24,475 bases of DNA, taken from Chara braunii. Lineage: Eukaryota; Streptophyta; Charophyceae; Charales; Characeae. Below are positions 1 to 10,559 of this stretch, piece after piece. The stretch is taken from assembly GCA_003427395.1 (NCBI GenBank), contig BFEA01000232.1:2149140-2173614 (forward strand). Reading direction: 5' to 3'. Each line of letters begins with the position of its first letter. The first letter of the stretch is position 1. Below the pieces are notes generated by a model, which was not told the origin of the DNA, did not search any database, and was given only the letters and a program-made list of their open reading frames with translations. The translations under genes were made by a program, and so were the position numbers.

Positions 1-637
1 TTTTTTTTCTACACACCAAAAACGACCCCCCCGAAAGAAAAAAAAAATTAACCTTTTTTTTCCAAGGGGGTAGGGCGAGGGATCCGGAACCCCAATCCGC
101 AACCCCGACCCCCAACCCTCTCTCCCCTCGGCCACTGTGGGCCGAGGCATTCCGTTGTCTTCACAGTTATGACCACGGCCTCGCGGTCGTGGCCTCGGTC
201 CGCTGTCGTACCCGCTGTGACCGCGGTCACTGGGGATTGATAGTTTGCAAGCTTTAGGTCGCTCTATATCTCGAGGCGACAATCTCAAAAGGTACAAATA
301 TGTGGCTCAAGACACAAGCGACACACAACCAAATGAGAGGTTAAGGATGAGACTTGACATGAATGAGTGAGGACTCTCAAGGAGTGTTGGCCATGCCTTT
401 TTATCTGTACGTTTTGAAATTATTATGAGTTCTCACATTTCCTGACTTATCTTCTTTTTGTCTTAAGTAATTCAATCTTGCTTTTCTCGCATTGACTTTG
501 GTTGATGTTATGCTTTTTAATAATTTTGTTACAGTTCCCGAAATTACTGAATTGGCGAACCTAATACATGCATGGTATAATTAAATTTTGTTTGCATGAT
601 CTTTGCTATTCCGAATCATAATAAAAGATTCTTAATC
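1..637. other. left flank, no gene recognised; GC-rich palindrome cluster at 126-230
   Basis: The first 60 bases are T-rich and A-rich runs. From 60 to 240 the DNA is GC-rich and contains perfect inverted repeats: CCTCGGCC at 126-133 with GGCCGAGG at 140-147, and a 14-bp palindrome GTGACCGCGGTCAC at 217-230. From 240 to 637 it becomes AT-rich with no recognisable coding content. The palindromes resemble subterminal repeats of a non-autonomous DNA transposon, but no matching opposite terminus is seen, so this is only a description. Confidence 0.5.
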
Positions 638-2745
638 TGCTCCTATCCTCTTGCAAAGGACGGGAGCTCTCCCGGTTATGTCACGCAAGAGTTAAACAAC
701 TGCAAAATAAGAGTCAACTTGGGACGATGCATAGGTAATCCCGCGAACTGTCGAGACGGACGTGGTTGCATCGCTCTTTCGCCACGCTAGCCGGGTGCGC
801 CAGCTCTACATCCCACGGTCACCTACAACAGGATAAGTTTTTGTCGGGCACATCTTGCCTTCCCAAAGGGGCTGTCACCACCCTTAGGGGTGTATCCGTA
901 CTAAGCTACTGACCTACGTGCGACACAAGTGGTTAACAGGTAGCTGAAAATTCGAGAATGAAAATTATTGAGTGAGAGTTTAGGGTAGTATGAAAATGTT
1001 GAATGGTCCTAAAGTGGTGAAAGGTCCGAAGACCCTGAAAACCACCTGTTTAGGCAGGTTGCATCCTGAAGTGGCGAAAGGTGTCTTGAAGTGGTGAAAG
1101 ATCCGAAGACCTTGAAAACCACCTGTTTACGCAGGCTCCATCCTGAAGTGGTGAAGGGTGTCCTGAGGTGGTGACGAAAAATACGACTGTTGTTAACCTT
1201 CTCTCACATGCGAAAGCTTCTAAATGCAATTGCAGAGATAGGTCAACCGATGACGTTTGGTCGGTCGCTCGAGTATAGGTGCACTTGGTCAAACGCCAAG
1301 TGGACCTGAATGATGTTCGTTCCTTAGGGCGTTGATTTCCTAGGTACGAAACAAACGTCAGTTGACTAGGACGTCTCAACCAAGCGTGAAACCCACGTTT
1401 CGATCCTAGTCTCTTTCTAATTCTCATAAAACAAAACAAATAAAATCAATACATCTTATATCCAATCACGCAAGATCAGTTTTTGAGTTGATGAGACGAC
1501 CAGTCAAAGTTATTATTCCCAACATGTATGACAGGAGAGAACTTTTACACCGCTTCTTCCAAGACAAGAAACTTGTCATTGATGAAAGATTAAGAATGGA
1601 CAACCGTACATCTGACTTATGGTTTAGTCCATCAACACATCTACTAATTCCTGCCAGGAATAACTGCTATAAGTAAATTTCATTACTACTATGCTGATCA
1701 ATAAGAGATCTAGCTCTTGGCCAAAGTTTGAACTCTCAATTTGATCACACCTCTGCAACGTATGTAGTTGCTATTAGGAAGATATTATTTAGCGAATAAA
1801 AAATTCATCTGTCTTTTCGGTCTCCTGTGCAATAATTACGTTTTTCCTTTCCTCGAATGATGGGGTATCTATCCTTATCATCCGGTTGCTCAAACGAAAA
1901 TCACAATCTTTTATCTTTTCACGAAGATAGTATGACCTTTAACTGTCTTCGACTGAAGTAATTTAACTAATCATTAATATACGATGATTAATAATTGGTC
2001 GACACGTACCCAAGAGCCCGACAATTTTCCAACTTTTAGTTCATAGCAGATTTCTTTATGACCTCGTGAAATATTTCTCACACATGACATACGTTGCTAC
2101 TCACCCGATTACCCCTCAATGCTTAAGCGTGATAGTGAAATAATTGGGGTAGTCGAAATACTATCCATCCGGTTAAATCTATCTATAAACAATTTTCTTA
2201 TTGTTATTATTACCCTTACCGAGTAGTATAACTACGACTCTAACATAGGGATAACTGGGTGTGACCTCTTAATGTCATAAGAATGAGCGTGTAGCCAAAT
2301 AAAGGTGTCGGCCCTCGTGGACCTCGGCTTCAATTTGGTCGAGTCGTGCAAGCTCCTCGCTGTCAAAAATCAAGGCGGTAATGCGTCCACCTCACACGAC
2401 CCGAACCGTCTACGTACCATAGAGGGAATCCATTTGTGAGGCTGGCCTCCAAACCATGACGTGAAATGGTTGCCACATCCGAAAGAGGAACCTAGTCGTA
2501 GTGTCCCTTATCCGAACGACGTCATAACGTTCCTCGGATAGGGTAAACTTAACACTCACAATGATCCGAGAGAGACATTGGAGGTTGCTCAAGCGATCGA
2601 AATAGAAAGTATAACCATGAAACTCATCCGAAAGTCGGTCCACATTGGCACCCACATCCGCACGCGAGGTAGGAAAAAAATTGCCCATCTCTTAGTAAAC
2701 CAATAAAACCAACCCATCGAGTGAGTGTATCATCCAAAGCAAGCA
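638..2745 (-). repeat. 2.1-kb direct repeat, left copy (candidate 3' LTR of the gypsy element)
   Basis: This segment aligns along its length with 14561-16680 in the same orientation. Shared stretches include the block around 780-925 (matching 14700-14850), 1203-1430 (matching 14838-15060), and 2090-2135 (matching 16030-16075). The outermost shared bases give TG at 638 and CA at 2744-2745, as in LTRs. Relative to the right copy it has about 275 extra bases (about 928-1204) that contain a 77-bp tandem repeat, and it lacks the inverted-repeat insertion present at 15550-15851. Points against a simple LTR: no target-site duplication is visible (TAATC to the left, AAAGT to the right of the outer pair), no purine tract abuts 2746, and a decayed reading frame crosses the boundary. 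It may therefore be a duplicated 3' segment rather than a true LTR. Confidence 0.6.
1014..1180. repeat. 77-bp tandem repeat, about 2.2 copies
   Basis: Units begin at 1014, 1091 and 1168 (each starts GTGGTGA), giving a period of exactly 77 bases. Each full unit contains the segment CCGAAGACC(C/T)TGAAAACCACC followed by GCAGG and CATCCTGAAGTGG. The array is absent from the right-hand copy of the 2.1-kb repeat, where the sequence jumps from a GACCCACATGCGA-like motif straight to the downstream sequence. Similar CGTGCGA and CATGCGA motifs flank the extra segment in the left copy. Confidence 0.8.
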
Positions 2746-3420
2746 ACAGTCGCTCTGCCCATCGGATCAACTCCTCGTCCAACGTGAATCAACAAATACC
2801 TCGCCTGAGTTAGATCTCGCCGACCACTAACCATCTGCACATCTGAAGGAAACGTTAGTCATTAAGACGTTCCCTGATCTCATACTCCTCATCATCAAAT
2901 GCATAAATTGGAAAACGTTCCGATCAAAATATATCAAATTTATTGGCCCGAATCCGCCTCACATGATACAAAAGACAAAAAGGGTCTTGCCGATCATTCG
3001 GTCATCGTAGAATGCGAAGGAACATCCTCCTAACCTCCGGAGCGTCCTCTTTATTCAGGTTCGACTCGTGAATCACGACGAGATTCATATCCCGAAAATC
3101 TTATGTCGGAGTAGAAGGCGCGAAATCATACCGCACCATATGAACTTCATGCTCTACAATGAGAATATAACTCCTTGGAGAATTTCTAACGCTTCCATTC
3201 CAAAATTGCGGCTCATCTCGCTCCGAAAAGACTTCATGCGGGTTGTAGACTGATCGTCCTTCCCACATCATACCGGCACGTGATCATGTCAGCACTGCTA
3301 CCCGGTCTATCGCCGCCTCGTGAATAGAGAAAAGTCGAATGATCACCGCTTCTGCAAACATTTGGACGGCGAAGTACTAACCTTGTCAAAATAAAATTAT
3401 ATACACTAATTTCGTTACTC
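2400..3420 (-). pseudogene. decayed coding region of unknown family, extending into the left direct repeat
   Basis: I do not recognise this protein. Reading right to left, open segments in shifting frames give a continuous-looking, charged, probably helical protein of roughly 300 residues. It includes an acidic stretch (FDDEEYEIRERLND), a segment LIRWAERLLLALDDTLTRW, and then, after a one-base shift, ANVDRLSDEFHGY and LSRIIVSVKFTLSEERYD, ending at a stop near 2410. Several internal stops are TGA, as expected from CGA decay by deamination. The part left of 2745 is duplicated in the right direct repeat (16378-16680), and a 70-bp piece recurs at 17386-17455, so the sequence belongs to a repeated element. 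Its position between pol and the repeat is where some gypsy elements carry an extra ORF, but no membrane segment or envelope signature is visible. Confidence 0.45.
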
Positions 3421-4540
3421 AAACTCCCCTTTCCCTGGGTTGTGATTCTTGTGTCACGGTCCTACCGCGAACATAGTGCCTACTTGCACTCTATCCAACA
3501 CTAATAGGTACATGAATTGGGCTTCTTTTGCACCAATTCCCCATGCGTTGGTGGCACCTAAGGCGGTCACCCAAAAAAAAACTAACTTCAACCTTTCTCT
3601 CACTTGAAAGCTTGAGAAAATGACTACCTTTAACTGCGGAACTCCCTACTCTTTAGAAAGTGGTATGGAATGCCCCTCCTCCTCGCCTGAACACATTGTT
3701 CAGATATCAGAAGTTGGGTTTGTTGCACCACGATACAGTAAGGTATTCCCCCATAGTACGGTCCACTCCGGGTCAATATCAGGGTCGGCTCCTAAAGCAA
3801 CGAACCCCTGCCCCAGACGCTTCCTCGAGAGAAGAAGTCTCAGTTCCTATGTGTAATCATTTTTCCTATACTTTTCACTAGGGCTTGACTTAGACGAAAA
3901 GAAAGTAAGGTAGATAAGAAATTTGCGATTGAGACTCTTCTGGACGGGCACAGAAAGAAAGGTAATTCGGGATAGAATGAGAGGTTCCTTGGGAAAATAT
4001 TAAATCCTTCCCTTACTTATTTGTTCTTCATCCGAAATTTCTACTTTCGGCACCCATTAACCTTTTCCTTTTCTAATGTATTGTTCTTTGTAACATGCAG
4101 ACATGTATCGAGTTGAAGAGGGGTAAACTTTTATGTCATTCCCTTGAACAAACATGGTACAAGTCTCTTTCACATACATCTTTTCACCTACCTGCACAAC
4201 AACGAAAGAGGACCCCAAAACCGTCCACATCTCATCCAAGTCAGCCCACTTTTCTCACATGCATAACATCACACACTTTACTCTACCTTTTCTCTGAATT
4301 CGCAGCAAGGTCATGCAAAGTGTGGGTTTACGCAGGTGTGAAAGGGAAACTGAGTCACAACTGACCTTGAGTGAAGTTGAAGATGGCTCACCCAAGAAAG
4401 TCAAGTAGTTCTCTCAAAAGAAAAATCGGTTGCGCAACACACAAGTTATGGTCCTCTAGAAAGAATAAACAAAGTCCTTCTCAAGTGTCCACCGGGAAAC
4501 AAGCGGCCACTCTCTAAGACTAAAGTGAGGTAACCCTCGA
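3421..4540. other. no recognisable gene; unique-looking AT-moderate DNA
   Basis: Only short open frames occur here on both strands and none resembles a known domain. I see no inverted or tandem repeat of note. It lies between the unidentified minus-strand coding remnant and a C-rich segment, within the interval between pol and the left direct repeat. Confidence 0.4.
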
Positions 4541-5340
4541 GGAGGGTGTTCTCACCTACAATTCCCTCATGGTCCCACTACGATCTCAATGGTATCTCGT
4601 CCACCAAAGATAGTCCCACCTCAATCACCAATCTAACCTCCTCCAGTCACCACACCAGATCGTCGAATGTCCACTACAACACTTTTTCCAATCTCAATTC
4701 CCAACTCACTTGGTCCCAAATTGGGTTCCAAGTGTTCCTCCCGCCACGCTGCTCCACCAAATGATCCTACAAAATGATAAACCTGGATCGCGACGCTTAT
4801 GCAAAAATACTAGCACCACCAGCGTCAATGTTGTAGTGCCATTACCCTAACAGTCACACCGCCAAGTACCGTGCCGCAAACAAAATCACCACCGTATACA
4901 CCCGACAAAAAACCCCGGCCTCGCCGCTCAATCTCGGCAACACCTCCCCTGTAAATGTTGCGGAATACACCATGTCTTGATCACTACCATCATAAAGAAA
5001 AAAATTGCGCTGCACCGCATAAAATTTTTGGCAGCAGTTCTTTCAAGAATACGTCGGCGCAGCCTCCTCACTCAATATGCCACTTGTTACCGTGCAGGTC
5101 GCCGGGCATCACCTCCCCGTCGTGGGCCTCTTGCCACACGGTTCTAGCCTATTGCAGCCCTACGACCGCAACTCACACACCACTCCGCAACTTAGGCACA
5201 AGGGTGGGGAAGGGAGATCCCAGCCTTTAGCTATGACTACCTCCACCACTCTTAACTGCATGCAGACCTCCACTACTCCTTCAACAACATCTCCCTTCTT
5301 TCTCCTGCAACAATCTCCCCACAGTAGCAGCTAGCCAATA
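4541..5340. other. C-rich (plus strand) segment, no recognised gene
   Basis: The plus strand is unusually rich in CCACC, CTCC and CACC words compared with its neighbours, and short frames on it are dominated by Ser, Thr, Pro and His codons, which is what such composition yields by chance. The minus strand is correspondingly rich in GGTGG. No domain is recognisable on either strand. It may be a compositionally distinct insertion into the retroelement. Confidence 0.35.
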
Positions 5341-5895
5341 TTCACTCAAGTAAATATCCTAGCAGCACAACCACAATTGTGAGGCTGTTGGGTGGAGTGT
5401 TGGCTTTCATAGCCAGTTGATGGCACGTGGGCAACTGCTTTGCCCACACACTGGAAAGAATTGTGGGTGCTCTTGGCCCTTGACCTAAATCAACAGCCAG
5501 GAGCTAGAGGCCTTAGTTTTTCCTTAGGGGAACCAAGGTCATAAACCCCAGAAGTACCTTATTGTTTTCCTAGGCCGGATGCTCCCGGGAATGGCTGTAC
5601 TTAGTCATTTTACTGCTGCTTATTCAAAACATACAGGCGCAGTCTCATCAACCCTTAGAACTTTCTGGGTTGCACCTGTTCCACGGCCTCAACCATATTC
5701 GCGGGCGTTTCCCTTCTCTCTTTCGTTTCTCTCTTCTTCTTTTTCTTCTTCCTCCTATCCCCTCGTTTTCCCCTGTGATCACGTGTCTGTATCTGGCGCT
5801 GTTTAAGTGCCAGATCCAAGAGTTGTGTAGTAGACTGTTGGGCATTGCTAAACGAACGGGCACAACCTTTCACGGTGATACCATCAGGTGGGGTA
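5341..5895. other. no recognisable gene; segment ending in poly(A)
   Basis: Mixed-composition DNA with a pyrimidine-rich run at about 5706-5770 (TCTCTTTCG followed by TTC and CTC repeats). It is followed directly by a long A-rich tract at about 5897, so its right end could be the 3' end of a retroposed transcript on the plus strand. I saw no target-site duplication or recognisable body, so this stays a guess. Confidence 0.3.
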
Positions 5896-6345
5896 AAAAA
5901 AAAAAAATTAAAAAAAAATTAAAAAAAAAAAAAAAAAAAAAATCAGAGCTACCTCTAAAAAAAACGGCATCTCATTGCCGCAGGCGCCTGCTCCATCCAT
6001 GAAGTATCATAAGGCTAGTCGCCAGATCGGCGACTTCTCCGTTCATTATCATCGTCGTCGTCGTCGTCGTCGTCCTCGTCGTCGTAGTGGTAGCAGCAGT
6101 GGTAGAATAGTTTCATGTTTTAGCAGTAGATTCATTAAACTTTGCTCATCCATTTTGACCATAGCAGCCCATTCATCAAAACGAATGGGCAACCTACTGA
6201 GAATACGGACCAAAGAAGAAAAAAACATGATCTAAAGAATCTAAAAAAAATAGAAAGAATAAAACGAGAAAAAATAGAAAGAATCTCAAAAGAAACTAAT
6301 AAGAAAAATCTATTAAAAAAAAGGAAATGAGAAAAAAACAAAAGT
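5896..6345. repeat. poly(A) tract, (TCG)n microsatellite and A-rich low-complexity DNA
   Basis: Runs of A interrupted by TT occupy about 5897-5941. An almost pure CGT/TCG trinucleotide repeat spans about 6052-6085, flanked by degenerate GTAGTGG and AGCAGC units. From about 6240 to 6345 the DNA is A-rich with the word AAAATAGAAAGAAT repeated twice. Short frames through these parts encode only low-complexity Arg or Lys/Asn tracts and are not genes. Confidence 0.85.
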
Positions 6346-6448
6346 TACCTGGCTGCCAAAAACAGGTCGTTAAGTGCACTCGGGCTGAAACGCCGCAGTC
6401 ACTTTTGAGGGGATTATCTGGCGCTTCGTCCTATAGTTAGTTTTCAGT

Positions 6449-6466
6449 TTTATTTATTTATTTATT
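6449..6466. repeat. (TTTA)n microsatellite
   Basis: Four consecutive TTTA-type units lie between unrelated sequences. Confidence 0.85.
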
Positions 6467-6575
6467 TTGTCTTAATTTTTCATTGGCCTAAGTCAACGGA
6501 CTTGTCCATTTCGTGACCCTCCCATGACATGTTGGGATATAGACCCAAGTTCAATCCCAGGTGGGATCGAAGGAT

Positions 6576-6640
6576 TTTTTATTTTTTTTTGACCTTTTCT
6601 CAATTTATGCGTGTCATTTTTGCGTTGGCCATGCTAATCT
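6576..6640 (-). pseudogene. 5'-truncated U6 snRNA-derived retropseudogene with A tail
   Basis: Read on the minus strand, 6640-6591 closely follows the 3' half of the highly conserved U6 snRNA: AGATTAGCATGGCC, then CGCA, ATGACACGCA, AAATTGAGAAAAGGTC. By my hand alignment about 43 of 52 U6 positions match, and several differences are G-to-A or C-to-T changes consistent with deamination. The U6 5' stem and the GATACAGAGA region are absent. Instead of the genomic U-run terminator the sequence passes directly from GGTC into an A-rich tail (minus strand; T-run at 6576-6590 on plus), as expected for a reverse-transcribed polyadenylated copy. It is not a functional U6 gene because the box that pairs with U4 and the 5' half are missing. 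Confidence 0.7.
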
Positions 6641-6658
6641 ATGTGGCGGATTTCCACT

Positions 6659-6692
6659 GCATGATCTTCATGATCATGCAGCCGAAATCGGC
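6659..6692. repeat. two adjacent perfect hairpins
   Basis: GCATGATC (6659-6666) and GATCATGC (6672-6679) form an 8-bp stem with a 5-nt loop. Immediately after, GCCGA (6681-6685) and TCGGC (6688-6692) form a 5-bp stem with a 2-nt loop. They sit between the U6-derived fragment and tRNA-like promoter boxes. Confidence 0.7.
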
Positions 6693-6724
6693 CGCGCCCG
6701 ATGGCACTACGGTGGGCTGCTCCA

Positions 6725-6775
6725 AAAGGAGCTAGCCCAGTGGAATGCATGCGTTTGGGTTTGATCCCAGTATAT
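6725..6775 (+). repeat. possible tRNA-derived SINE fragment (A- and B-box-like motifs)
   Basis: TAGCCCAGTGG at 6733-6743 fits the RNA polymerase III box A consensus TRGCNNAGYGG, and GGTTTGATCCC at 6758-6768 is close to box B (GGTTCGANTCC). The gap of 14 nt is shorter than in tRNAs or typical plant SINEs, so the copy would be internally deleted. A second B-box-like word (AAGTTCAATCCC) occurs near 6548-6559. No target-site duplication was found. Confidence 0.35.
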
Positions 6776-9094
6776 ATTGGGCGAAAGTCTGGCGTCGTAA
6801 CCTATTGGGTTAGCGCGTATTACGGGAGCTAGACATGTTCCTCCTCTATACGTGGAGATGCAACCCTAAGTAAGTTCATCCTACACTCAGCAGGCCCAAC
6901 CTGCTTTGCCCAATACTTTTCCTGTGGGTGGTTGCCCATCCACGACGCGGAGGTGATTCGCAAGAGTAGGCCTCAGCCTCGGCTTTTCCGTCCCCTTTGT
7001 CGAATCAACCCCCGTGCTCCTTAAACTTCTTTTTCCTTCTGCGATGCAGCCCCATACCTGGCGTGGTTGCCCATTATAACCTACTTAGGATCTAAATTGC
7101 GCGGCTTAGCAGCCGTACGACATTATTTTAGGTAGAATAGATCTAGCTTTACTGTTCCCATGTCCGCTCGCTTCTGCGATTTCAACAAAAGCGAAGCACG
7201 AACAATTACTATCGTTGCTTTCAGATGTCACATACGCCCGGAATAAAGTTCAAATTTTTTTTGTTTCCCAGTCATAGGCTAGGTCTGAATGAACTCTTGG
7301 CGAACATTTGTCTCATCAAATCCTCGAATTCAATCAAAAATGTCAGACAACGTCCGCCATTGAAAAAACACGCGCAGATGCTCTTGTGAGGGTCTCTGTC
7401 CCGACAGCATTCCTGGGCCACATTGAACGACTTCCACGTCGTTCACGTAGCCACTACCCTCTATATAATTTTGTACAAATAGATTTATTAACATTTTCTG
7501 ACCCTGATAAAGTCATAAACATTTAACAAGTGGATATCCGAAAAAATAGACTCTTTATCAACAAAGCGAGTTTTGCACTTATCGGATTAGTACCAGATTC
7601 AGCCCCTTGTAAGCCTAAAATTGAAACTTAGGTCTATATTCTGCCCCTGGAAGCCTAAAATTTAAAGGACTTTGCTCTTATTGGCTCCAACATTATTATG
7701 TTGGTAGACAACAACGCAGTCTCTTGAATTGTGTTGGATTTCCCAGCTAATATTAACGAATTCCAATTGATTGGAACTCTCAATTTGTACCATTACTTTC
7801 GGGAATTTAACTTGGGTCTCTTACGTTTGTGGGGATGCATTCACCACACTTCAACACATTCACGTGTTGCCAGAAGTTTAACTTAGGCCTCCCACATAAC
7901 ATAAGGATACTCGTACTATACTATAGTAACGATTGTCGAGGAAGATAATAGTAAAAGACCTTCGAGCTTTTTATTATCCCTTTTGGAAGTCTAATATTAA
8001 CCTTTAGCTAATTCCCAAAATGAGTCAGGAATAACACCTGACAGGTCTCCATAAAATCCAACCCTCTGATTTAATATGAGAAAATCATTTGTTTAAGTCC
8101 TTTACCCGAGTTTCGTGACCCAACCCGATTGTGCAATTTTTACAAACATTTAGAATTCTTATGTCTTGATACCCTCGAATATTATGTGACTGCGTCAAGG
8201 AGTGGAGTAATCCTTTTTAAGGGATTTCATCTCGACATCAAACCCCGCTTTCGATTCGAGCCTCGCCACATTCCCTCCGATTTCAGTATCGCAACTTTGT
8301 TCATCCTACATCTACAAGGTGAGACAACCCAATCCATACAATCTTAGTTGGCCAGACACGGATCATAAAGACACTGTGACCCTTCCCTTGTGAAAAGCAC
8401 AAAGTTAGGTGACCAACCCTTCCCTCGTGACAAGCAGCAATCGCTCCCTACCATAGGCGGAGTCTCAACGAATCGCAATACCTTCTTCCTTTTTCGTGAT
8501 AATGTTGCCATCTCCTTTTGCAAGAAAAATGACGTCATCTCGTTATGGACAAGAAACAAAGTTTCGGCACGAGCCTCACTATCACCTACAAGGCTCACAT
8601 TTTTCAGGATTATCAAGACACTACAAAGACTAGACATTGTATATATGAATTGATACTTATCAAACCATGAATCTTCGAAACGAGTAGATATCGTTTTGAA
8701 AGTCATATGTTCTGAATTTTATACCTTTTATTTCATAGTCTATGCACAATAAGTTGCAAAACTTTGCACAAATGATCGAGGTTAACCCTTCATAAGGAAG
8801 ACATATTCAAAACAAAGAGGGGAAAGAAAATCGATGCCCGGAGAATTTTTTTTACAAAATTAACACAAAAGTTTATTATACACATCAATTATCCCATCCA
8901 AGAACAAAAAATAATGAACAAAATGACCTCAACAAAATTATTCACCACAAGTCACCATATTCAATCCATTATGTGTAAAATATATTTTCCAAATATCTGC
9001 CATAATATCAAGTTAGTCAGTGGTATCAATGTTTGTTGAAAAATGTAAGACATATTCATAGAACTGACAAAATTAGAAACGTCTCTCTCTAATC
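6776..9094. other. no recognisable gene; candidate 3' non-coding part of the gypsy element plus insertions
   Basis: Between the SINE-like piece and the end of integrase there is no recognisable protein. The longest minus-strand open frame is 8706-8344 (120 codons); it contains a basic Arg/Lys-rich patch but resembles nothing I know. Small imperfect repeats occur: GCCTAAAATT with an upstream CCCCT at about 7602-7622 and about 7645-7663, variants of TTAACTTAGG(T/C)CTC near 7622, 7806 and 7875, and a pair of CCCTTCCCT(T/C)GTGA words near 8380 and 8417. None forms a clear terminus. Confidence 0.35.
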
Positions 9095-10330
9095 TCTGTG
9101 AATAAATTTCTTTAAGTGTGAGCCTGAAACCCAATTCCCCCCATGAGCTTCATCCATTTCCTCAATCTCGTATGCTCAATGCTCCATTTTCTTAACAATA
9201 CGATAAGGTCACATCCGACCATTGTTTTTCAAAAGAAGAGTCATAGAGTAGAACAATATCACCAACTTTCAATGGTTCCTTTCTAACTCGACGCTGGTTA
9301 TCCCATCTAATTTTGTGTTCACGTTTGATATCTGCAATTGAAGCAACAACCTCTATAACTATTTTCTCAGTAACCTTTATTTGCTTGACTCTAAGGTCTA
9401 GTAATTCTTCTATAGAAAGCATGCACTTCATATCTTGTTTTTGCCAAGTGGTAAAATAACCCTCAATTGGAAACGTAGCATGACGACCAAACCGTAACGT
9501 AACAGGAGCATACCCAGTAGTACGTTTTACGGTTATTGACTAACAAATTAGTCAAGGTGGCATGTTCACGTTCAACCAAAGCGTTAGCCTGAGGGTGTGC
9601 TCTAGTAGTATAACTATAGTTCACTCTCAACTTTTTAATAACGGTCTGGACTTCTTCTGTTGAGAATTCACCACCTCGATCCCTCACAAATTCTCGAATA
9701 AATTGATATTAAAGAAAAAATTCCTCGATACATTCAACCAAAATTTTCTTAGTTCTGTCCCGACTCACACGTCCATCAACAAACCTGGTAAGATTGTCTC
9801 TCGCATCAAAGATATATCTATATCTATTAAGTCCAGGCGGCACAACCACCAGATTAACGTGTACAACTGCATCTGGCTCAACCATATATCGTGGATTAAG
9901 TGACTCAATGTACCAGAGACTCGAACATTTCTATCAAGGGACACAAGAGTTACAAAAGTCAACCACCATCCTGCCCATTCCATCCCTAAAGTAGAGATGT
10001 TGATTTTTTTTCAACGTAACTTGTGTAGATCGATGTTCACTTGCCACTCGATCATGTAAAGTCGCAATCACATCCAACTGTTTGGGAGCTCCACATACTA
10101 CTCTTTTAGGGATAGCATCATCAGACTTTTTGAAGAGATGCCTATGTCGGACAACAAAATTTTTCGTCTTTTCACGGATTTGCGACTTAACTTCATCTTT
10201 TTCCATATCCCCATTCAACCGAAATCTTTTTATAAACCCCATCATACTATTCTTCACGAAATGCTTCTTTCACCTCACTGCCTTCTCCCTCTTCAAACAA
10301 TACCTTGGAACAATCTTCATGGATTAAGGA
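9095..10330 (-). pseudogene. Ty3/gypsy integrase domain (decayed)
   Basis: Integrase inserts the element's cDNA into the genome. From right to left: an HHCC-type zinc-binding region (about 10110-9950) with ALHD-like context (ATLHDRVASEHRS), a spaced LYFRDGMGRM, and FCNSCVP with its two cysteines; a catalytic core with YIFDARDNLTRFVDGR, then FVRDRGGEFS carrying the second catalytic Asp (about 9680), and HPQANALVERE carrying the catalytic Glu; then a C-terminal part ending RRVRKEPLKVGDIVLLYDSS and EKQWS (about 9210-9300), and finally EEMDEAHGGNWVSG and LKKF, with a stop at about 9095. The position of the first catalytic Asp reads HVNLVVVPPG, where I expect HVDLV, so Asp has become Asn. Stops and at least two frame changes break the reading. 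It is the 3' end of pol; gag lies upstream on the same strand. Confidence 0.85.
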
Positions 10331-10559
10331 ATTAACAAGAAACGTCGACCCTCCAAAGATTTTTATGTCCTCCTTCAATTGTGAGAGACTTTTTCGGACG
10401 TCGAGTTGGGTCAGACATAGTCAACCTCAGCATTTGGGCAGCTGATCATTCGCCCCAAGGATCTCCTTCGACGAAGGGTTTTCCTAACACAAGTTTTAAA
10501 CACCCTTGATAAAACTTGACGAACTTTAGATAAACTTTCCAAATCGAGACGAAACACTA

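Noticed and set aside
1050-1439. 129-codon minus-strand frame and its shorter relative at 14876-15073
   Set aside because: It overlaps the 77-bp tandem array and the hairpin region; the part shared by both copies is also structured non-coding-like sequence, and indels between copies disrupt the frame.
5670-6235. Arg/Lys-rich reading frames
   Set aside because: They are translations of pyrimidine, poly(A) and TCG repeats, with no domain content.
6135-6341. Hydrophobic minus-strand frame resembling membrane segments
   Set aside because: It is the complement of A-rich low-complexity DNA, which yields Phe/Leu/Ile codons by composition.
6548-6768. Functional tRNA gene
   Set aside because: Box-like words are present but no cloverleaf can be folded around them by eye; box spacing is too short.
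7685-7760. Possible Copia LTR start (TGTTGGA word near 7732) and small inverted repeats
   Set aside because: No second copy, no primer-binding site and no Copia protein nearby.
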